Shown: positions 52,386 to 60,984, counted from the first letter of the stretch. The stretch: 64,000 nucleotides of DNA from Wukongibacter sp050859025 (GCF_050859025.1 NZ_CP138200.1:6138001-6202000), one strand, 5' to 3'. Notes: generated by a model from the letters alone, not told the origin. Translations and numbers: made by a program.

Positions 52386-54485
52386 TTATTGCTTGTACAT
52401 CACCTCTTTAAGATATTTATTCTTTGAAATATTATAAAAAATAACTTGAACTACCATATACAAAGCTATCATTAAAATTGCATTAATCATTATCTGATCA
52501 TAGACAACTTGTCCTGATAATACAATACTTATAGCATATGCCCCCAAAAATCCTCCTATCAAGACCGGAACAAAATATAATATTTTTAACTCTTTACAAA
52601 TTATTTTTTTTAGTTCTTTATTGGTCATTCCTATCTTTGATATTTTTGATATTCTTTCCCTTTCTTCATCTACACTTGTTAAAATTTTATAATAAAGCAC
52701 TACACCACTTGATATTAATATCAAAATACCTACAAAAAAGAATACAAAGAAAACTGTTCCGTATTTTTGGATAGGGTCTACCTTAGCTTCTTCTACATAT
52801 ACTGGTCTTAAATCATTTATATACTCTTTAATAGGATCATTATAATCTATACCTTCAATAATTGTATGATTCCAATAATGATTATCTAATCCATTTTTAT
52901 CTTTAAGCAAGTCAATCAAAACATTAAAATACTTTTCTCTATTTTCACTTAAATTGATCTTATGGTATACTTCTACCCTATCTGTCACTGTTAATTTTAT
53001 CTCCTCATAATCACGATCATCTACAATGTAAGCATTACCACTATTATATGCAGAGTTTATGTAATGTACAGCAAATGGTGCAAATTGATAAGGAATGTCA
53101 TTTGGTTTTAAGCTAAAATGCTTATAATCCTTTATAATATCATCAAACTTATCTTGAGTTACTGTAAAGTTCACAGCTACTTGTTGTATATGTTCAGAAA
53201 TTTCATGATCAGGTGACGTTATAATTGATTCATATGAATCACGTTTCATTCCTCTCAGTGATGAAGATGGGTTTACAACCTCCATAAATTCTCCTTGTCG
53301 TATATCAACATTTGTGTTTATATGTTTATTATACATACTTTCACTCACTATAGGTATATTAGTAGAAGATATGGCAACTCTATTTTTCCCAATAAATTCA
53401 TACTCATCAACTGGTATATATTCAATCTTTTCGTAGCTTTCTACCTTTCCCCCCACCTGCTCAATTGCATTTTTCACTTCTTCCTCAGTTATATTGTTAT
53501 ATTTTTGTGTTTGTACAAACATAATATCATCTACAAAGTTTTTCTCAAGAAGAGTTGGCATTGTAGCATACAAATTGTATGAAAATTGTATCAAAAATAT
53601 TGCTAATCCAATCAATAATGATACTATAAATAACATACTTCTGTAATTTAATAGTTTATGTGATAAGTTGGTTAAGAAAAGAATATTTTTATTGTATAAT
53701 TTAGGATACCTTTTCAAAATATTTTTAACAGATTCAATAAAGTTACCAATCAATAAATACAATCCAACTACTATAATTGCAGGACATATCCACTTTAAAG
53801 TTTCCGTTAAGATTGTTTCTTCAATTGAAAATTGTGACTTTATAATCTGCAATACAACGAAAGAAGTAACTACCAAAACAAAGCATATTATCCCTATATA
53901 TTTTCTTGGTTCTGTCATATCTTGTTTTACTGATGACTTAATAAGTTCAATTATTGACATTTTAGAAATACTTATTTTACTTAGTAAAGTGCTTAATAAA
54001 AATATGCCACTAAAAATCCCTATTGTAAGTAAAATACTTTGAACGTTTACTTTAAACACTAAGCTTGATATCTTTAATACTTTTGAGAATGCCATATAAA
54101 ATAATCTTGAAAACATAAATCCGCTTAATAAACCTGCTATTAAAGAACTACCCACAATCACCAAATTCTCATAAAGCACCATTTTCCTTAAGTTTTTTTG
54201 TGTCATTCCCAATATCATATAAACACCGAACTCTTTTCCCCTATACTTGATAAATGCTATTACCGTGTATGAAATAAATATCCCTGAAAATATAACTAAA
54301 CCTACAAATCCTGTAAGAAAAACCTTCCTTGCTACACGAGAAACCATATACAACATTTCAGGTTCAAATAGTAGATTGCTATACATAAAAAGGAGCATAA
54401 CTGTGAAACTATTGACAAAAAAGAAAGAAATATATTTTTTAAAATTAAATTTTATATTTTTTATAACGATATGAGAGAATGTCAC
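52386..54485 (-). CDS. BceB-like ABC transporter permease
   Basis: 699 residues with ten membrane helices arranged as in BceB: four N-terminal, four central, and two at the C-terminus around FtsX-like blocks (KYRGKEFGVYMILGMTQKNL, DEERERISKISKIGMTNKEL), and a roughly 220-residue extracellular domain between helices 7 and 8 (about 310-570). BceB proteins bind cell-wall-active peptide antibiotics such as bacitracin and signal to the partner kinase. Directly after the ATPase gene and the kinase/regulator pair. Confidence 0.9.
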   Translation of the reverse strand: MTFSHIVIKNIKFNFKKYISFFFVNSFTVMLLFMYSNLLFEPEMLYMVSRVARKVFLTGFVGLVIFSGIFISYTVIAFIKYRGKEFGVYMILGMTQKNLRKMVLYENLVIVGSSLIAGLLSGFMFSRLFYMAFSKVLKISSLVFKVNVQSILLTIGIFSGIFLLSTLLSKISISKMSIIELIKSSVKQDMTEPRKYIGIICFVLVVTSFVVLQIIKSQFSIEETILTETLKWICPAIIVVGLYLLIGNFIESVKNILKRYPKLYNKNILFLTNLSHKLLNYRSMLFIVSLLIGLAIFLIQFSYNLYATMPTLLEKNFVDDIMFVQTQKYNNITEEEVKNAIEQVGGKVESYEKIEYIPVDEYEFIGKNRVAISSTNIPIVSESMYNKHINTNVDIRQGEFMEVVNPSSSLRGMKRDSYESIITSPDHEISEHIQQVAVNFTVTQDKFDDIIKDYKHFSLKPNDIPYQFAPFAVHYINSAYNSGNAYIVDDRDYEEIKLTVTDRVEVYHKINLSENREKYFNVLIDLLKDKNGLDNHYWNHTIIEGIDYNDPIKEYINDLRPVYVEEAKVDPIQKYGTVFFVFFFVGILILISSGVVLYYKILTSVDEERERISKISKIGMTNKELKKIICKELKILYFVPVLIGGFLGAYAISIVLSGQVVYDQIMINAILMIALYMVVQVIFYNISKNKYLKEVMYKQ

Positions 54486-54490
54486 TTAAA

Positions 54491-55243
54491 TCACACTCCT
54501 ATCAAAATACTTTGGGTTTCAAGTATTTTATCAAAAAAAGATTTCTTATCACCACTTGACACAATTTCCATTTCTACTTGTCCATCTTTTACAAATATAA
54601 CTCTTTTGCAAAATGAAGCAGCAAATGCATCATGGGTTACCATAAGTACAGTACTATTAAGTTCTTCGTTCATTTTTGATATGGTCTGCATAATACTATT
54701 TGAGGATTTTGAATCTAAATTTCCTGTTGGCTCATCAGCCAAAATTACAGAAGGTTCATTTATTAAGGCTCTTGCTGCTGCTGTACGTTGTTTTTGACCC
54801 CCTGAAATGTGAAATGGATATTTTTCTTCTAAATTTTGTATTTCAAAAAAATTCATTAATTGCCTTGCTTTTTTTTCAATTTTAAATGCTTTAACATGAT
54901 CTAAAATAAGGGGTAAAGCAATATTTTCTTTAATCGTTAAGCTATCAAGAAGATTAAAATCTTGAAATATATATCCTATATGCTTTCTTCTAAAATAGCA
55001 AAGTTGTTCTTTATTCATGGAGCAAATATTTTTTCCATCAATAATAACTTCACCCGATGTAGAAGCATCTATCCCAGAAAGTATATTTAGTAAAGTTGTC
55101 TTACCACTTCCAGATGGACCCATAATTCCAATAAAATCACCTTTTTGAGCTAAAAAACTAATACCATTAAGTGCCGTTACTTGTTTTGCATTTTTATAAG
55201 CATTATAAATCTTCACTAAATTCTTCACATTAACAACTTCCAT
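54491..55243 (-). CDS. BceA-like ABC transporter ATPase
   Basis: 250 residues. Walker A GPSGSGKTTLLN, signature ISGGQKQRTAAARAL, Walker B VILADEPTGNLDSK and the switch His in VTHDAFAASF. MacB/BceA-type. Energises removal of antimicrobial peptides by the permease encoded five bases downstream. Expression is probably driven from the promoter at 55277-55330 with a regulator-binding direct repeat. Confidence 0.95.
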   Translation of the reverse strand: MEVVNVKNLVKIYNAYKNAKQVTALNGISFLAQKGDFIGIMGPSGSGKTTLLNILSGIDASTSGEVIIDGKNICSMNKEQLCYFRRKHIGYIFQDFNLLDSLTIKENIALPLILDHVKAFKIEKKARQLMNFFEIQNLEEKYPFHISGGQKQRTAAARALINEPSVILADEPTGNLDSKSSNSIMQTISKMNEELNSTVLMVTHDAFAASFCKRVIFVKDGQVEMEIVSSGDKKSFFDKILETQSILIGV

Positions 55244-55276
55244 AAATAATTTCCCCTCTTTCTTATTGATAAATCT

Positions 55277-55330
55277 ATTATAAAATCAGTACTATTTTTT
55301 ATGAATTGATTTACCTTACACAACCTTACA
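55277..55330 (-). promoter_or_regulatory. Promoter and response-regulator site of the ABC genes
   Basis: Minus strand: two direct repeats TGTAAGG (55330-55324 and 55320-55314), ten bases apart, followed 31 bases later by TATAAT (55282-55277). Ten-base-spaced direct repeats are the binding pattern of OmpR-family regulators; no good -35 box is present, which fits activation. Confidence 0.65.
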
Positions 55331-55344
55331 TTTTTGAAAGATTA

Positions 55345-56349
55345 TTAATCATTTGTGAAAGGCTGAAGAAAAGTAATTATTACGGAAGTGCCTATGTTCT
55401 TTTGTGATTTTATTTCAACAGGATGCTTAAGATTTTCAGATATTTTTTTGACCATATATAAGCCTATGCCTGTTGAATGATTATCTCTTCTCCCATTATT
55501 TCCTGTGAAAAAGGGCTCGAAAACACGAGAAATATCCTCTTTATCAATACCTATACCCTTATCTGCTATGATCAGTGAAATGGTATCTTGATTATTTTTT
55601 GCAGTTATTCTAACAAACTTATTACTGTTTTTAGATGAATATTTTATAGAATTACCTATAATTTGCTCAATCATATACCTACACCACTTTAAATCTGTAT
55701 ACACAGATAAATTTCTATCTAAATCCATTTTAGGGAAAATCCCATGATAAATAAAATCTCTTTTTTTAGAATTTATTATATTAGATACCATATCATAAAC
55801 ATTCACTTCATTTATGGCATAATCCTTTGAAAAATCATCTAACCTAAGAAAATTGAGTCCCTGCTCTAAATTGGATTTTAACTTTTCATTTTCATCTTTT
55901 ATATCCCTCAATACCCAATCCTTAGAATCTTTATTAAGTCCTTTTTCGCAAGCTAAGTCAATAATTGTGCTTGATGTTTTCATATTGTGTATCCATTGTG
56001 AAGAAAATGATAGTTTTTCCTTATGTTTTTGCTCAATTGCATATAATTTTTTATTATATTCTTTATGTAATTTACTAATTGTAATAAATACTTGATCATT
56101 TGAAATATCTTCATAATCCGGACTATTTTGTGCCATATCAAGCTTATAATAGAATTCTTTATATGAAATAAACTCAATAATAATATATATAATTAAAAAT
56201 ACAATACTTATAAAAAGTGGGTATATTACATCTTTTGTTCCTATTAATAAATAATAAAATACTAAGATAAAAATAGTGTTTATACAATATATAATAAGAC
56301 TTCTTTTACATTTTTTTAATACATTAATAAAAGTTTCTTTGAAATACAT
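55345..56349 (-). CDS. BceS-like intramembrane-sensing histidine kinase
   Basis: 334 residues from ATG 56349 (GAGGTGTGGGAT upstream); overlaps the end of the regulator gene by 26 bases. Two closely spaced N-terminal membrane helices (about 20-58) with almost no extracellular loop, the intramembrane-sensing type. Phospho-acceptor His in SSQWIHNMKTSSTIIDL; ATPase motifs NSIKYSS, DKGIGIDKED and STGIGLYMVKK. It receives its signal from the BceB-like permease rather than from a ligand directly. Confidence 0.92.
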   Translation of the reverse strand: MYFKETFINVLKKCKRSLIIYCINTIFILVFYYLLIGTKDVIYPLFISIVFLIIYIIIEFISYKEFYYKLDMAQNSPDYEDISNDQVFITISKLHKEYNKKLYAIEQKHKEKLSFSSQWIHNMKTSSTIIDLACEKGLNKDSKDWVLRDIKDENEKLKSNLEQGLNFLRLDDFSKDYAINEVNVYDMVSNIINSKKRDFIYHGIFPKMDLDRNLSVYTDLKWCRYMIEQIIGNSIKYSSKNSNKFVRITAKNNQDTISLIIADKGIGIDKEDISRVFEPFFTGNNGRRDNHSTGIGLYMVKKISENLKHPVEIKSQKNIGTSVIITFLQPFTND

Positions 56350-57004
56350 ATCCCACACCTCGTTTTGTAATAATAACATCCTCTAATCCTAAATTATTTA
56401 ATTTCTTTTTTGTTCTTGTAATATTAACGGTTAATGTATTATCATCTACAAAACTTTCATTATCCCAAATTGCTTCTAAAATTTCTTCTCTACTAATGAC
56501 TTTTCCAGCATTTTTCATTAATATATTTAAAAGAAGATATTCATTTTTTGTAAGTTCCATAACTTGTTCTCTATATTTAAGTTTCATACTTTCTTCAAAT
56601 AATACAAGATTACCGATACTTATTTCCTCTGATATGGATGTTGCTATATTTCTTCGGAATATAGCATTTATTTTTACAAAAAGAATCCCCATGCTGAAGG
56701 GCTTTATAATATAATCGTCTGCTCCAAGTTCAATTCCTCTTATTTGTTCATTTTCCTCACTTCTTGCAGATAAAATTATAATTGGAACGTTATATTTCTT
56801 TCTAATTAATCTCAAGTAGTAAATACCATCAAATTTAGGAAGATTAATATCCAAAATAATTAACTCCGGCTGCACACGTTGTATTGTCCCCATTACATCA
56901 TTAAAATCTTCAATTGCAAACACACTAAAATCATGAGCTGAAAAATACTCAGCCATATATTTAATCAATTTAAAATCATCTTCAATAATCAATATTTTTT
57001 TCAT
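56324..57004 (-). CDS. OmpR-family response regulator (BceR-like)
   Basis: 226 residues. Receiver domain with EDD at 8-10, phospho-acceptor Asp in ELIILDINLPKFDG near 52, and Lys in YIIKPFS; winged helix C-terminal domain with LTKNEYLLLNILMKNAGKVI and DNTLTVNITRTKKKLNNLG. Should bind the TGTAAGG direct repeats upstream of the ABC genes. First of four genes regulator-kinase-ATPase-permease. Confidence 0.95.
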   Translation of the reverse strand: MKKILIIEDDFKLIKYMAEYFSAHDFSVFAIEDFNDVMGTIQRVQPELIILDINLPKFDGIYYLRLIRKKYNVPIIILSARSEENEQIRGIELGADDYIIKPFSMGILFVKINAIFRRNIATSISEEISIGNLVLFEESMKLKYREQVMELTKNEYLLLNILMKNAGKVISREEILEAIWDNESFVDDNTLTVNITRTKKKLNNLGLEDVIITKRGVGYVFQRNFY

Positions 57005-57200
57005 ACGATTCCTGCTTCCTTTGTTATTAATATTTATTACGTTTTTCTTATGTTTTTAACAATATAAATGATATCATAATTTAGCCTTATTATATAAAAA
57101 AATAAGAGGTATTGGTGAGCATACTCCTTATGTAATATTAACCTATTTAGTTTATAATATAGCAAACTCCATCTAAGCCCTGTGTTTTCAACACTTTAAA

Positions 57201-57246
57201 CAAAACCACAGTCATTTATGATACAGTTCACTATATCGCTATAACT
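57201..57246. repeat. CCGCC-hairpin repeat, copy 6 (degenerate)
   Basis: CAAAACCACAGTCATTTATG with TATCGCTATAACTATC; the right arm has lost its GCGGTTTT end and runs into a duplicated CTATCAGGTG that borders the IS110 target repeat. Confidence 0.5.
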
Positions 57247-57394
57247 ATCAGGTGAACTATCAGGTGTCAGACCAGCTAGTAAAAGTCAATAGTTTTTACT
57301 AGCTTTTTTATATATTTTTTTTCTAAGAATCCTAAGCATAACAAATAAGCCAATTGAAAATACGAACAATTAGCACAAAGACTATATTTTATCT

Positions 57395-58732
57395 CTAAGC
57401 AACAAGTTTTAGTAATTGATTATAGTTTTGTATGTGCTGCTGTGGAGTTATAATCACAAATTCGCGATTGTTTCTTAATACAGCAAAGATTATATTAGTA
57501 ATTTTTCGCATTAACGCTCCAATTGCAGCTTTCTTAGCTTTTGACTCTTGTTTTTTATCATAATATTTTCTTAATACAGGATTGTTTGCTTCGCCTTTCC
57601 TATTACGTCTAATACTTGCAAGCGCTACTATAAACAACACACGTCTTGCAACTGCCGATCCTCGTTTCGACATCTTAGACTTAGTTCCTTTGAACTTTCC
57701 AGATTCTTTAACACTTGGATCAATACCAAAGTAAGCAACTAATTGCTTAGGTTTAGTGAATGCTGAAAAATCACCGATTTCAGCCATAATTGATACTGCT
57801 GAAATAAAACCAACACCATTTATCGACCTAAGTAGATTAATTTGACTAACAAATTTCTCATCTTTGTAATCATGCAAATAATCTTTAATACGATTCAATA
57901 TGTCAGTTTTCTTTTTTTCAAATATCTCTATAAAATCAAGTTGAAGCTCAATCAAATCATATGATGATCTAAGCTGATGACTGAAGGTGATTGCTATTTT
58001 TGCAGCATTAATCAGCTTGTTATATGTTTTTGTAGCAGCATCTAAACCTTTTTTAGCATTTTTTCTTATGAAGTCAATTAACTCATCCCTTGGAGTTGCA
58101 AGAATTCGTTTTGGTGTTCTATATGTTTTAAGAATAGATATGGATGTCTTACTTGTAGTATTTGAAAACACTTCATTATATCCAGGAAAGATAATTGCTA
58201 GTTCTTTCGTTAGTTGGTTTACATGTGATGTTTTATCATCTGCAAGCTTATGATATTCTCTTACTAATGCACGAACGTTGAGTACAACATCAGAAGGAAT
58301 GAGGGATGTTTTTAAATCATTAGTATAGGCCGTCTTTGCAATCCTAAGTGCATCTTTTTTATCACTTTTTACTTTCCTAATTCCCTGATTTTTGTTAGAA
58401 TCAGTAATAAGAGGATTGAGTATAGAAACCTCAAATCCTGATTCTTTCAGGTGGCAGTAGAGTGGAATGTGGTAGATTCCTGTGGATTCAAGAAAGATAC
58501 GAGCTTTCAATGAATTCACCTCTTCTGCTTTTTTTATTTGTGAAATTAGAAATTCCAATGACTCAATTGACTGATGATCAATCCTTATAGGTCTTGAAAA
58601 AGGCTTGTGATCAGGTGTAATTATACTTGCCCAGCTAACTTTTGATCCAATATCAATACCCACGCTAATAAAATCGAAATAGTAAATATTTATCACTCCC
58701 ATAATATAAACTAAACAAGAGCATCCATACAC
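57395..58732 (-). CDS. IS110-family transposase/recombinase 1
   Basis: About 430-445 residues. N-terminal RuvC-like DEDD domain: D in FISVGIDIGSKVSWA, E in FLESTGIYHIPLY, and D residues in KVKSDKKDALRIAKTA. Coiled middle part. C-terminal domain with the catalytic Ser: RSINGVGFISAVSIMAEIGD, VAYFGIDPSVKESG, SKMSKRGSAVARRVLF. The start is uncertain: the frame extends to 58732, but GGGAGTGA lies just five bases before an ATT codon (reading ATT-TAC-TAT-TTC), at the same place as in element 2, suggesting a non-ATG start. The enzyme would use a bridge RNA from the region upstream. Confidence 0.9.
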   Translation of the reverse strand: MYGCSCLVYIMGVINIYYFDFISVGIDIGSKVSWASIITPDHKPFSRPIRIDHQSIESLEFLISQIKKAEEVNSLKARIFLESTGIYHIPLYCHLKESGFEVSILNPLITDSNKNQGIRKVKSDKKDALRIAKTAYTNDLKTSLIPSDVVLNVRALVREYHKLADDKTSHVNQLTKELAIIFPGYNEVFSNTTSKTSISILKTYRTPKRILATPRDELIDFIRKNAKKGLDAATKTYNKLINAAKIAITFSHQLRSSYDLIELQLDFIEIFEKKKTDILNRIKDYLHDYKDEKFVSQINLLRSINGVGFISAVSIMAEIGDFSAFTKPKQLVAYFGIDPSVKESGKFKGTKSKMSKRGSAVARRVLFIVALASIRRNRKGEANNPVLRKYYDKKQESKAKKAAIGALMRKITNIIFAVLRNNREFVIITPQQHIQNYNQLLKLVA

Positions 58733-58739
58733 TTAGTGA

Positions 58740-58890
58740 GCTTATAACCTAGCGCGTTACACGGATATCCCTATTGGTTCCAACCAGCCAACTCATAAAG
58801 ATTCACTAAATGGATTAATTGTCTGACCCACAGGTATCGAATCTACATGGATTCTCCTAAGGCTTGCCCATTTATCCTCTTGTTATTTAG
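58740..58890 (-). ncRNA. Bridge RNA candidate of element 1
   Basis: Conserved with element 2 over about 150 bases upstream of the recombinase. Loop 1 carries AAGCCT (58865-58860), matching target TAGCCT, and GTCAG (58827-58823), complementary to target CTGAC; loop 2 carries GCTGGT (58788-58783), matching the donor right end, and CTAG (58752-58749), complementary to the core plus donor left end. Apical hairpins differ from those of element 2, as expected for structure-conserved RNA. Confidence 0.7.
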
Positions 58891-59038
58891 AGAATAACTT
58901 ATGCTTTGGCTTATGTCCATACCCGTATAAAGCCTTTAAAAGTCGAATTTATTACTCAGTTTCAACTTTATTGTTCACTAGATTAAAATGCATCACATCT
59001 TATTTCATAGATGCTCTTGCTTAACTATATGGTACTAG

Positions 59039-59093
59039 GCTAGAACACATAAAACTTGAAACATAAATGATTTTTTAAGTTACATGTTCTAGC
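59039..59093. repeat. Central part of an IS110-split palindrome
   Basis: GCTAGAACA to TGTTCTAGC, the centre of the same REPIN-like unit seen at 49411, 50419 and 52215, here flanked on both sides by IS110 left ends. With the element ends (GCTCTTGCTTAAC/GTTAAGCAAGAGC) it forms a 115-base palindrome, 59008-59122. Confidence 0.85.
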
Positions 59094-59199
59094 CTAGTAC
59101 AATAAGGTTAAGCAAGAGCAATCAATAAAAGCTATGTGAGAAAAAATAAATAGCGAACGTTAACAGGTATAGACAAAAGTTAGTTCATAAATTATTCTC

Positions 59200-59350
59200 T
59201 ATATAGCAGGAGATAAATGATCAAGCCTTAGGAGAATCTTATTAGATTTGATACCTGTGGGTCAGACAATTAATCCATTTAGTGAATTTTATGAGTTGGC
59301 TGGTTGGAACCCCAAAAATGGGAATATCCGTGTAACGCGCTAGGTTATAT
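59200..59350 (+). ncRNA. Bridge RNA candidate of element 2
   Basis: Aligned with the element 1 segment. Loop 1: AAGCCT (59223-59228) and GTCAG (59261-59265) against the target TAGC-CT-GACAC; loop 2: GCTGGT (59299-59304) and CTAG (59340-59343) against the donor GCTGGT-CT-AGTAC. The stems between (GAATCT/AGATT and CCC/GGG) keep pairing while their loops vary. The recombinase start follows. Confidence 0.7.
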
Positions 59351-59358
59351 CTCACTAG

Positions 59359-60699
59359 ATGAAATGGATAATCTTGCTTAATTTTATATTAGGGGTGATT
59401 TATATTAGCTATTTTGATTTTTTAAGTGTGGGAATTGATGTGGCTTCAAAGGTAAGCTGGGCGTGCATTTTAACACCAGACCATAAACCTGCATGGGGCT
59501 TTATAAGAATTGATCATAGCTCTTTAGATTCACTTGACTATCTGGTGAATTCAATTAAAAAGGCAGAAGAGGTGAATTCATTAAAGGCTAGAATCTTTCT
59601 TGAATCCACAGGAATCTACCACATTCCACTCTTTTGCCATCTCAAAGAAGCAGGATTTGAGGTGTATATCCTAAATCCCCTCATTACTGATTCTAACAAA
59701 AATCAGGGGATAAGGAAAGTGAAAAGTGATAAGAATGATGCTAAAAGAATAGCTAAGACTGCATATACTCACGATTTGAAGGTGTCCTTGATACCAGCAG
59801 ATCTTATGCTTAACATCAGAGCTTTAACTAGAGATTATCACCGTATGGTAGATACTAAAACAGTTTTTCTTAATCAACTAACTAAAGAACTTGCATTAGT
59901 ATTCCCTGGTTATAGCAGTGTTTTTTCAAATACAGTGGGAAAAACATCTAGAGCCATTCTTAGAACCTTTAAAACACCAAAGATGATACTTGAAACGCCA
60001 AAGTATAAAGTTATTGAATTTATATCCAGTCATGCTAAAAGAGGTAAAGAAGCAGCTGAGAAAAGCTATAAGAAGCTCATTAATGCTGCAAAAATAGCAA
60101 TGACATTTAGTCATCAGCTAGATGCATCCTATTATCTTATTGATTCGAAGCTTGATATGATTGAAACTATTGAAAAAAGATTAATAGATATCGAAAATGA
60201 GATTAAATCATATCTTGATAAATATAAGAATGAAGATTTTGTGAAACAAACAAAACTAATTAGGTCAATAACAGGTGTTGGATTCATTACTTCAATAACA
60301 CTAATGGCTGAGATCGGTGATTTCAAGGCGTTTAGAAAACCAAAGCAATTGGTTGCTTACTTTGGATTAGATCCATGTGTCAAAGAATCAGGTAATTTTA
60401 AAGGAACTAAAATCTCCATGTCTAAGAGAGGCTCCTCTATAGCTAGAAGAGCACTTTTTACAGTAGCAGTGGCTGCTATAAGACGCAACAACAAAGGAGA
60501 AGCTATTAATCCGGTTTTAAGAGAATACTATGAGAAAAAACTAATTTCTAAATCTAAGAAATCAGCACTTGGTGCAATAATGAGAAAGATGACGAATATA
60601 ATATTTGCGGTTCTTAGGGACAATAAAGAATATGAAATTAGAACTCCACAGGAGCACGTAAAGAAATATAATAAAACATCACTTAAGATTGTAGCATAG
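59359..60699 (+). CDS. IS110-family transposase/recombinase 2
   Basis: About 430-446 residues. DEDD domain: FLSVGIDVASKVSWACI, FLESTGIYHIPLFCHL, KVKSDKNDAKRIAKTA. C-terminal Ser domain: GVGFITSITLMAEIGDFKAF, VAYFGLDPCVKESG, ISMSKRGSSIARRALF. Start uncertain: an ATG at 59359 exists, but homology with element 1 and GGGGTGA five bases before an ATT codon (59404-59406) suggest translation begins there. Same family and probably same target as element 1, sequence clearly diverged. Confidence 0.9.
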   Translation: MKWIILLNFILGVIYISYFDFLSVGIDVASKVSWACILTPDHKPAWGFIRIDHSSLDSLDYLVNSIKKAEEVNSLKARIFLESTGIYHIPLFCHLKEAGFEVYILNPLITDSNKNQGIRKVKSDKNDAKRIAKTAYTHDLKVSLIPADLMLNIRALTRDYHRMVDTKTVFLNQLTKELALVFPGYSSVFSNTVGKTSRAILRTFKTPKMILETPKYKVIEFISSHAKRGKEAAEKSYKKLINAAKIAMTFSHQLDASYYLIDSKLDMIETIEKRLIDIENEIKSYLDKYKNEDFVKQTKLIRSITGVGFITSITLMAEIGDFKAFRKPKQLVAYFGLDPCVKESGNFKGTKISMSKRGSSIARRALFTVAVAAIRRNNKGEAINPVLREYYEKKLISKSKKSALGAIMRKMTNIIFAVLRDNKEYEIRTPQEHVKKYNKTSLKIVA

Positions 60700-60842
60700 A
60701 GCTATGATCAAGGTATTTAGCCAATTGTTCGTGTTTTCAATTGGTTTATTTGGTATGCCCAAAATCTTGTTTTAAAAAACATAAAAAAATTTTATAAAAA
60801 CTCTTGACTGTTACTAGCTGGTCTGACACTTAGATTTTCTTC

Positions 60843-60958
60843 ATACACATCGATGACTCTTACCGGATTGTCCTCAGTTATATAGTCTTCTAAGTATTCT
60901 GGAAACATTATTTTCTGATTTGGATCGATCCCTTGTATGTATGCCGCTTTTATCACCT
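60843..60958 (-). pseudogene. IS1182-family transposase N-terminal fragment
   Basis: Leftward frame from a GTG: IKAAYIQGIDPNQKIMFPEY then LEDYITEDNPVRVIDVY, the conserved start of IS1182/IS5-group transposases (G-x-D-R-x-Q, L-F-P-E, E-x-N-P-V-R-V-I-D). It is cut by the REPIN-like repeat that now holds element 2, so the repeat was probably inserted in an older insertion sequence. Confidence 0.7.
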
Positions 60959-60984
60959 TCTATACTTTGTTACTATTATTTTGA

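Larger units (their letters stand above)
57271..59036 (-). mobile_element. IS110-family element 1
   Basis: 1,766 bases, boundaries read from comparison with element 2 and with uninterrupted repeats. Core dinucleotide CT (as AG on the plus strand) sits at 57269-57270 and 59037-59038. In element orientation: left flank GTTCTAGC-CT, element start AGTACCATATAG, then a non-coding region with a bridge-RNA candidate, the recombinase gene, and the right end TTACTAGCTGGT-CT-GACAC. No terminal inverted repeats or duplicated target beyond CT, as usual for IS110. A subterminal hairpin (AGCTAGTAAAA/TTTTACTAGCT) marks the right end. Confidence 0.88.
59096..60822 (+). mobile_element. IS110-family element 2
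   Basis: 1,727 bases in opposite orientation to element 1. CT cores at 59094-59095 and 60823-60824. Left flank GTTCTAGC-CT then AGTACAATAAGG; right end TTACTAGCTGGT-CT-GACACTTAG, which is the remainder of the palindrome arm and its usual TTAGATTTTC flank. Recombinase similar to element 1 but clearly diverged, so this is a separate insertion and not a duplicate. Confidence 0.88.

Noticed and set aside
57271..60822. Composite transposon carrying cargo between two insertion sequences
   Set aside because: There is no cargo gene between the elements, only the palindrome centre, and each element has its own CT junctions, so two separate insertions explain it better.
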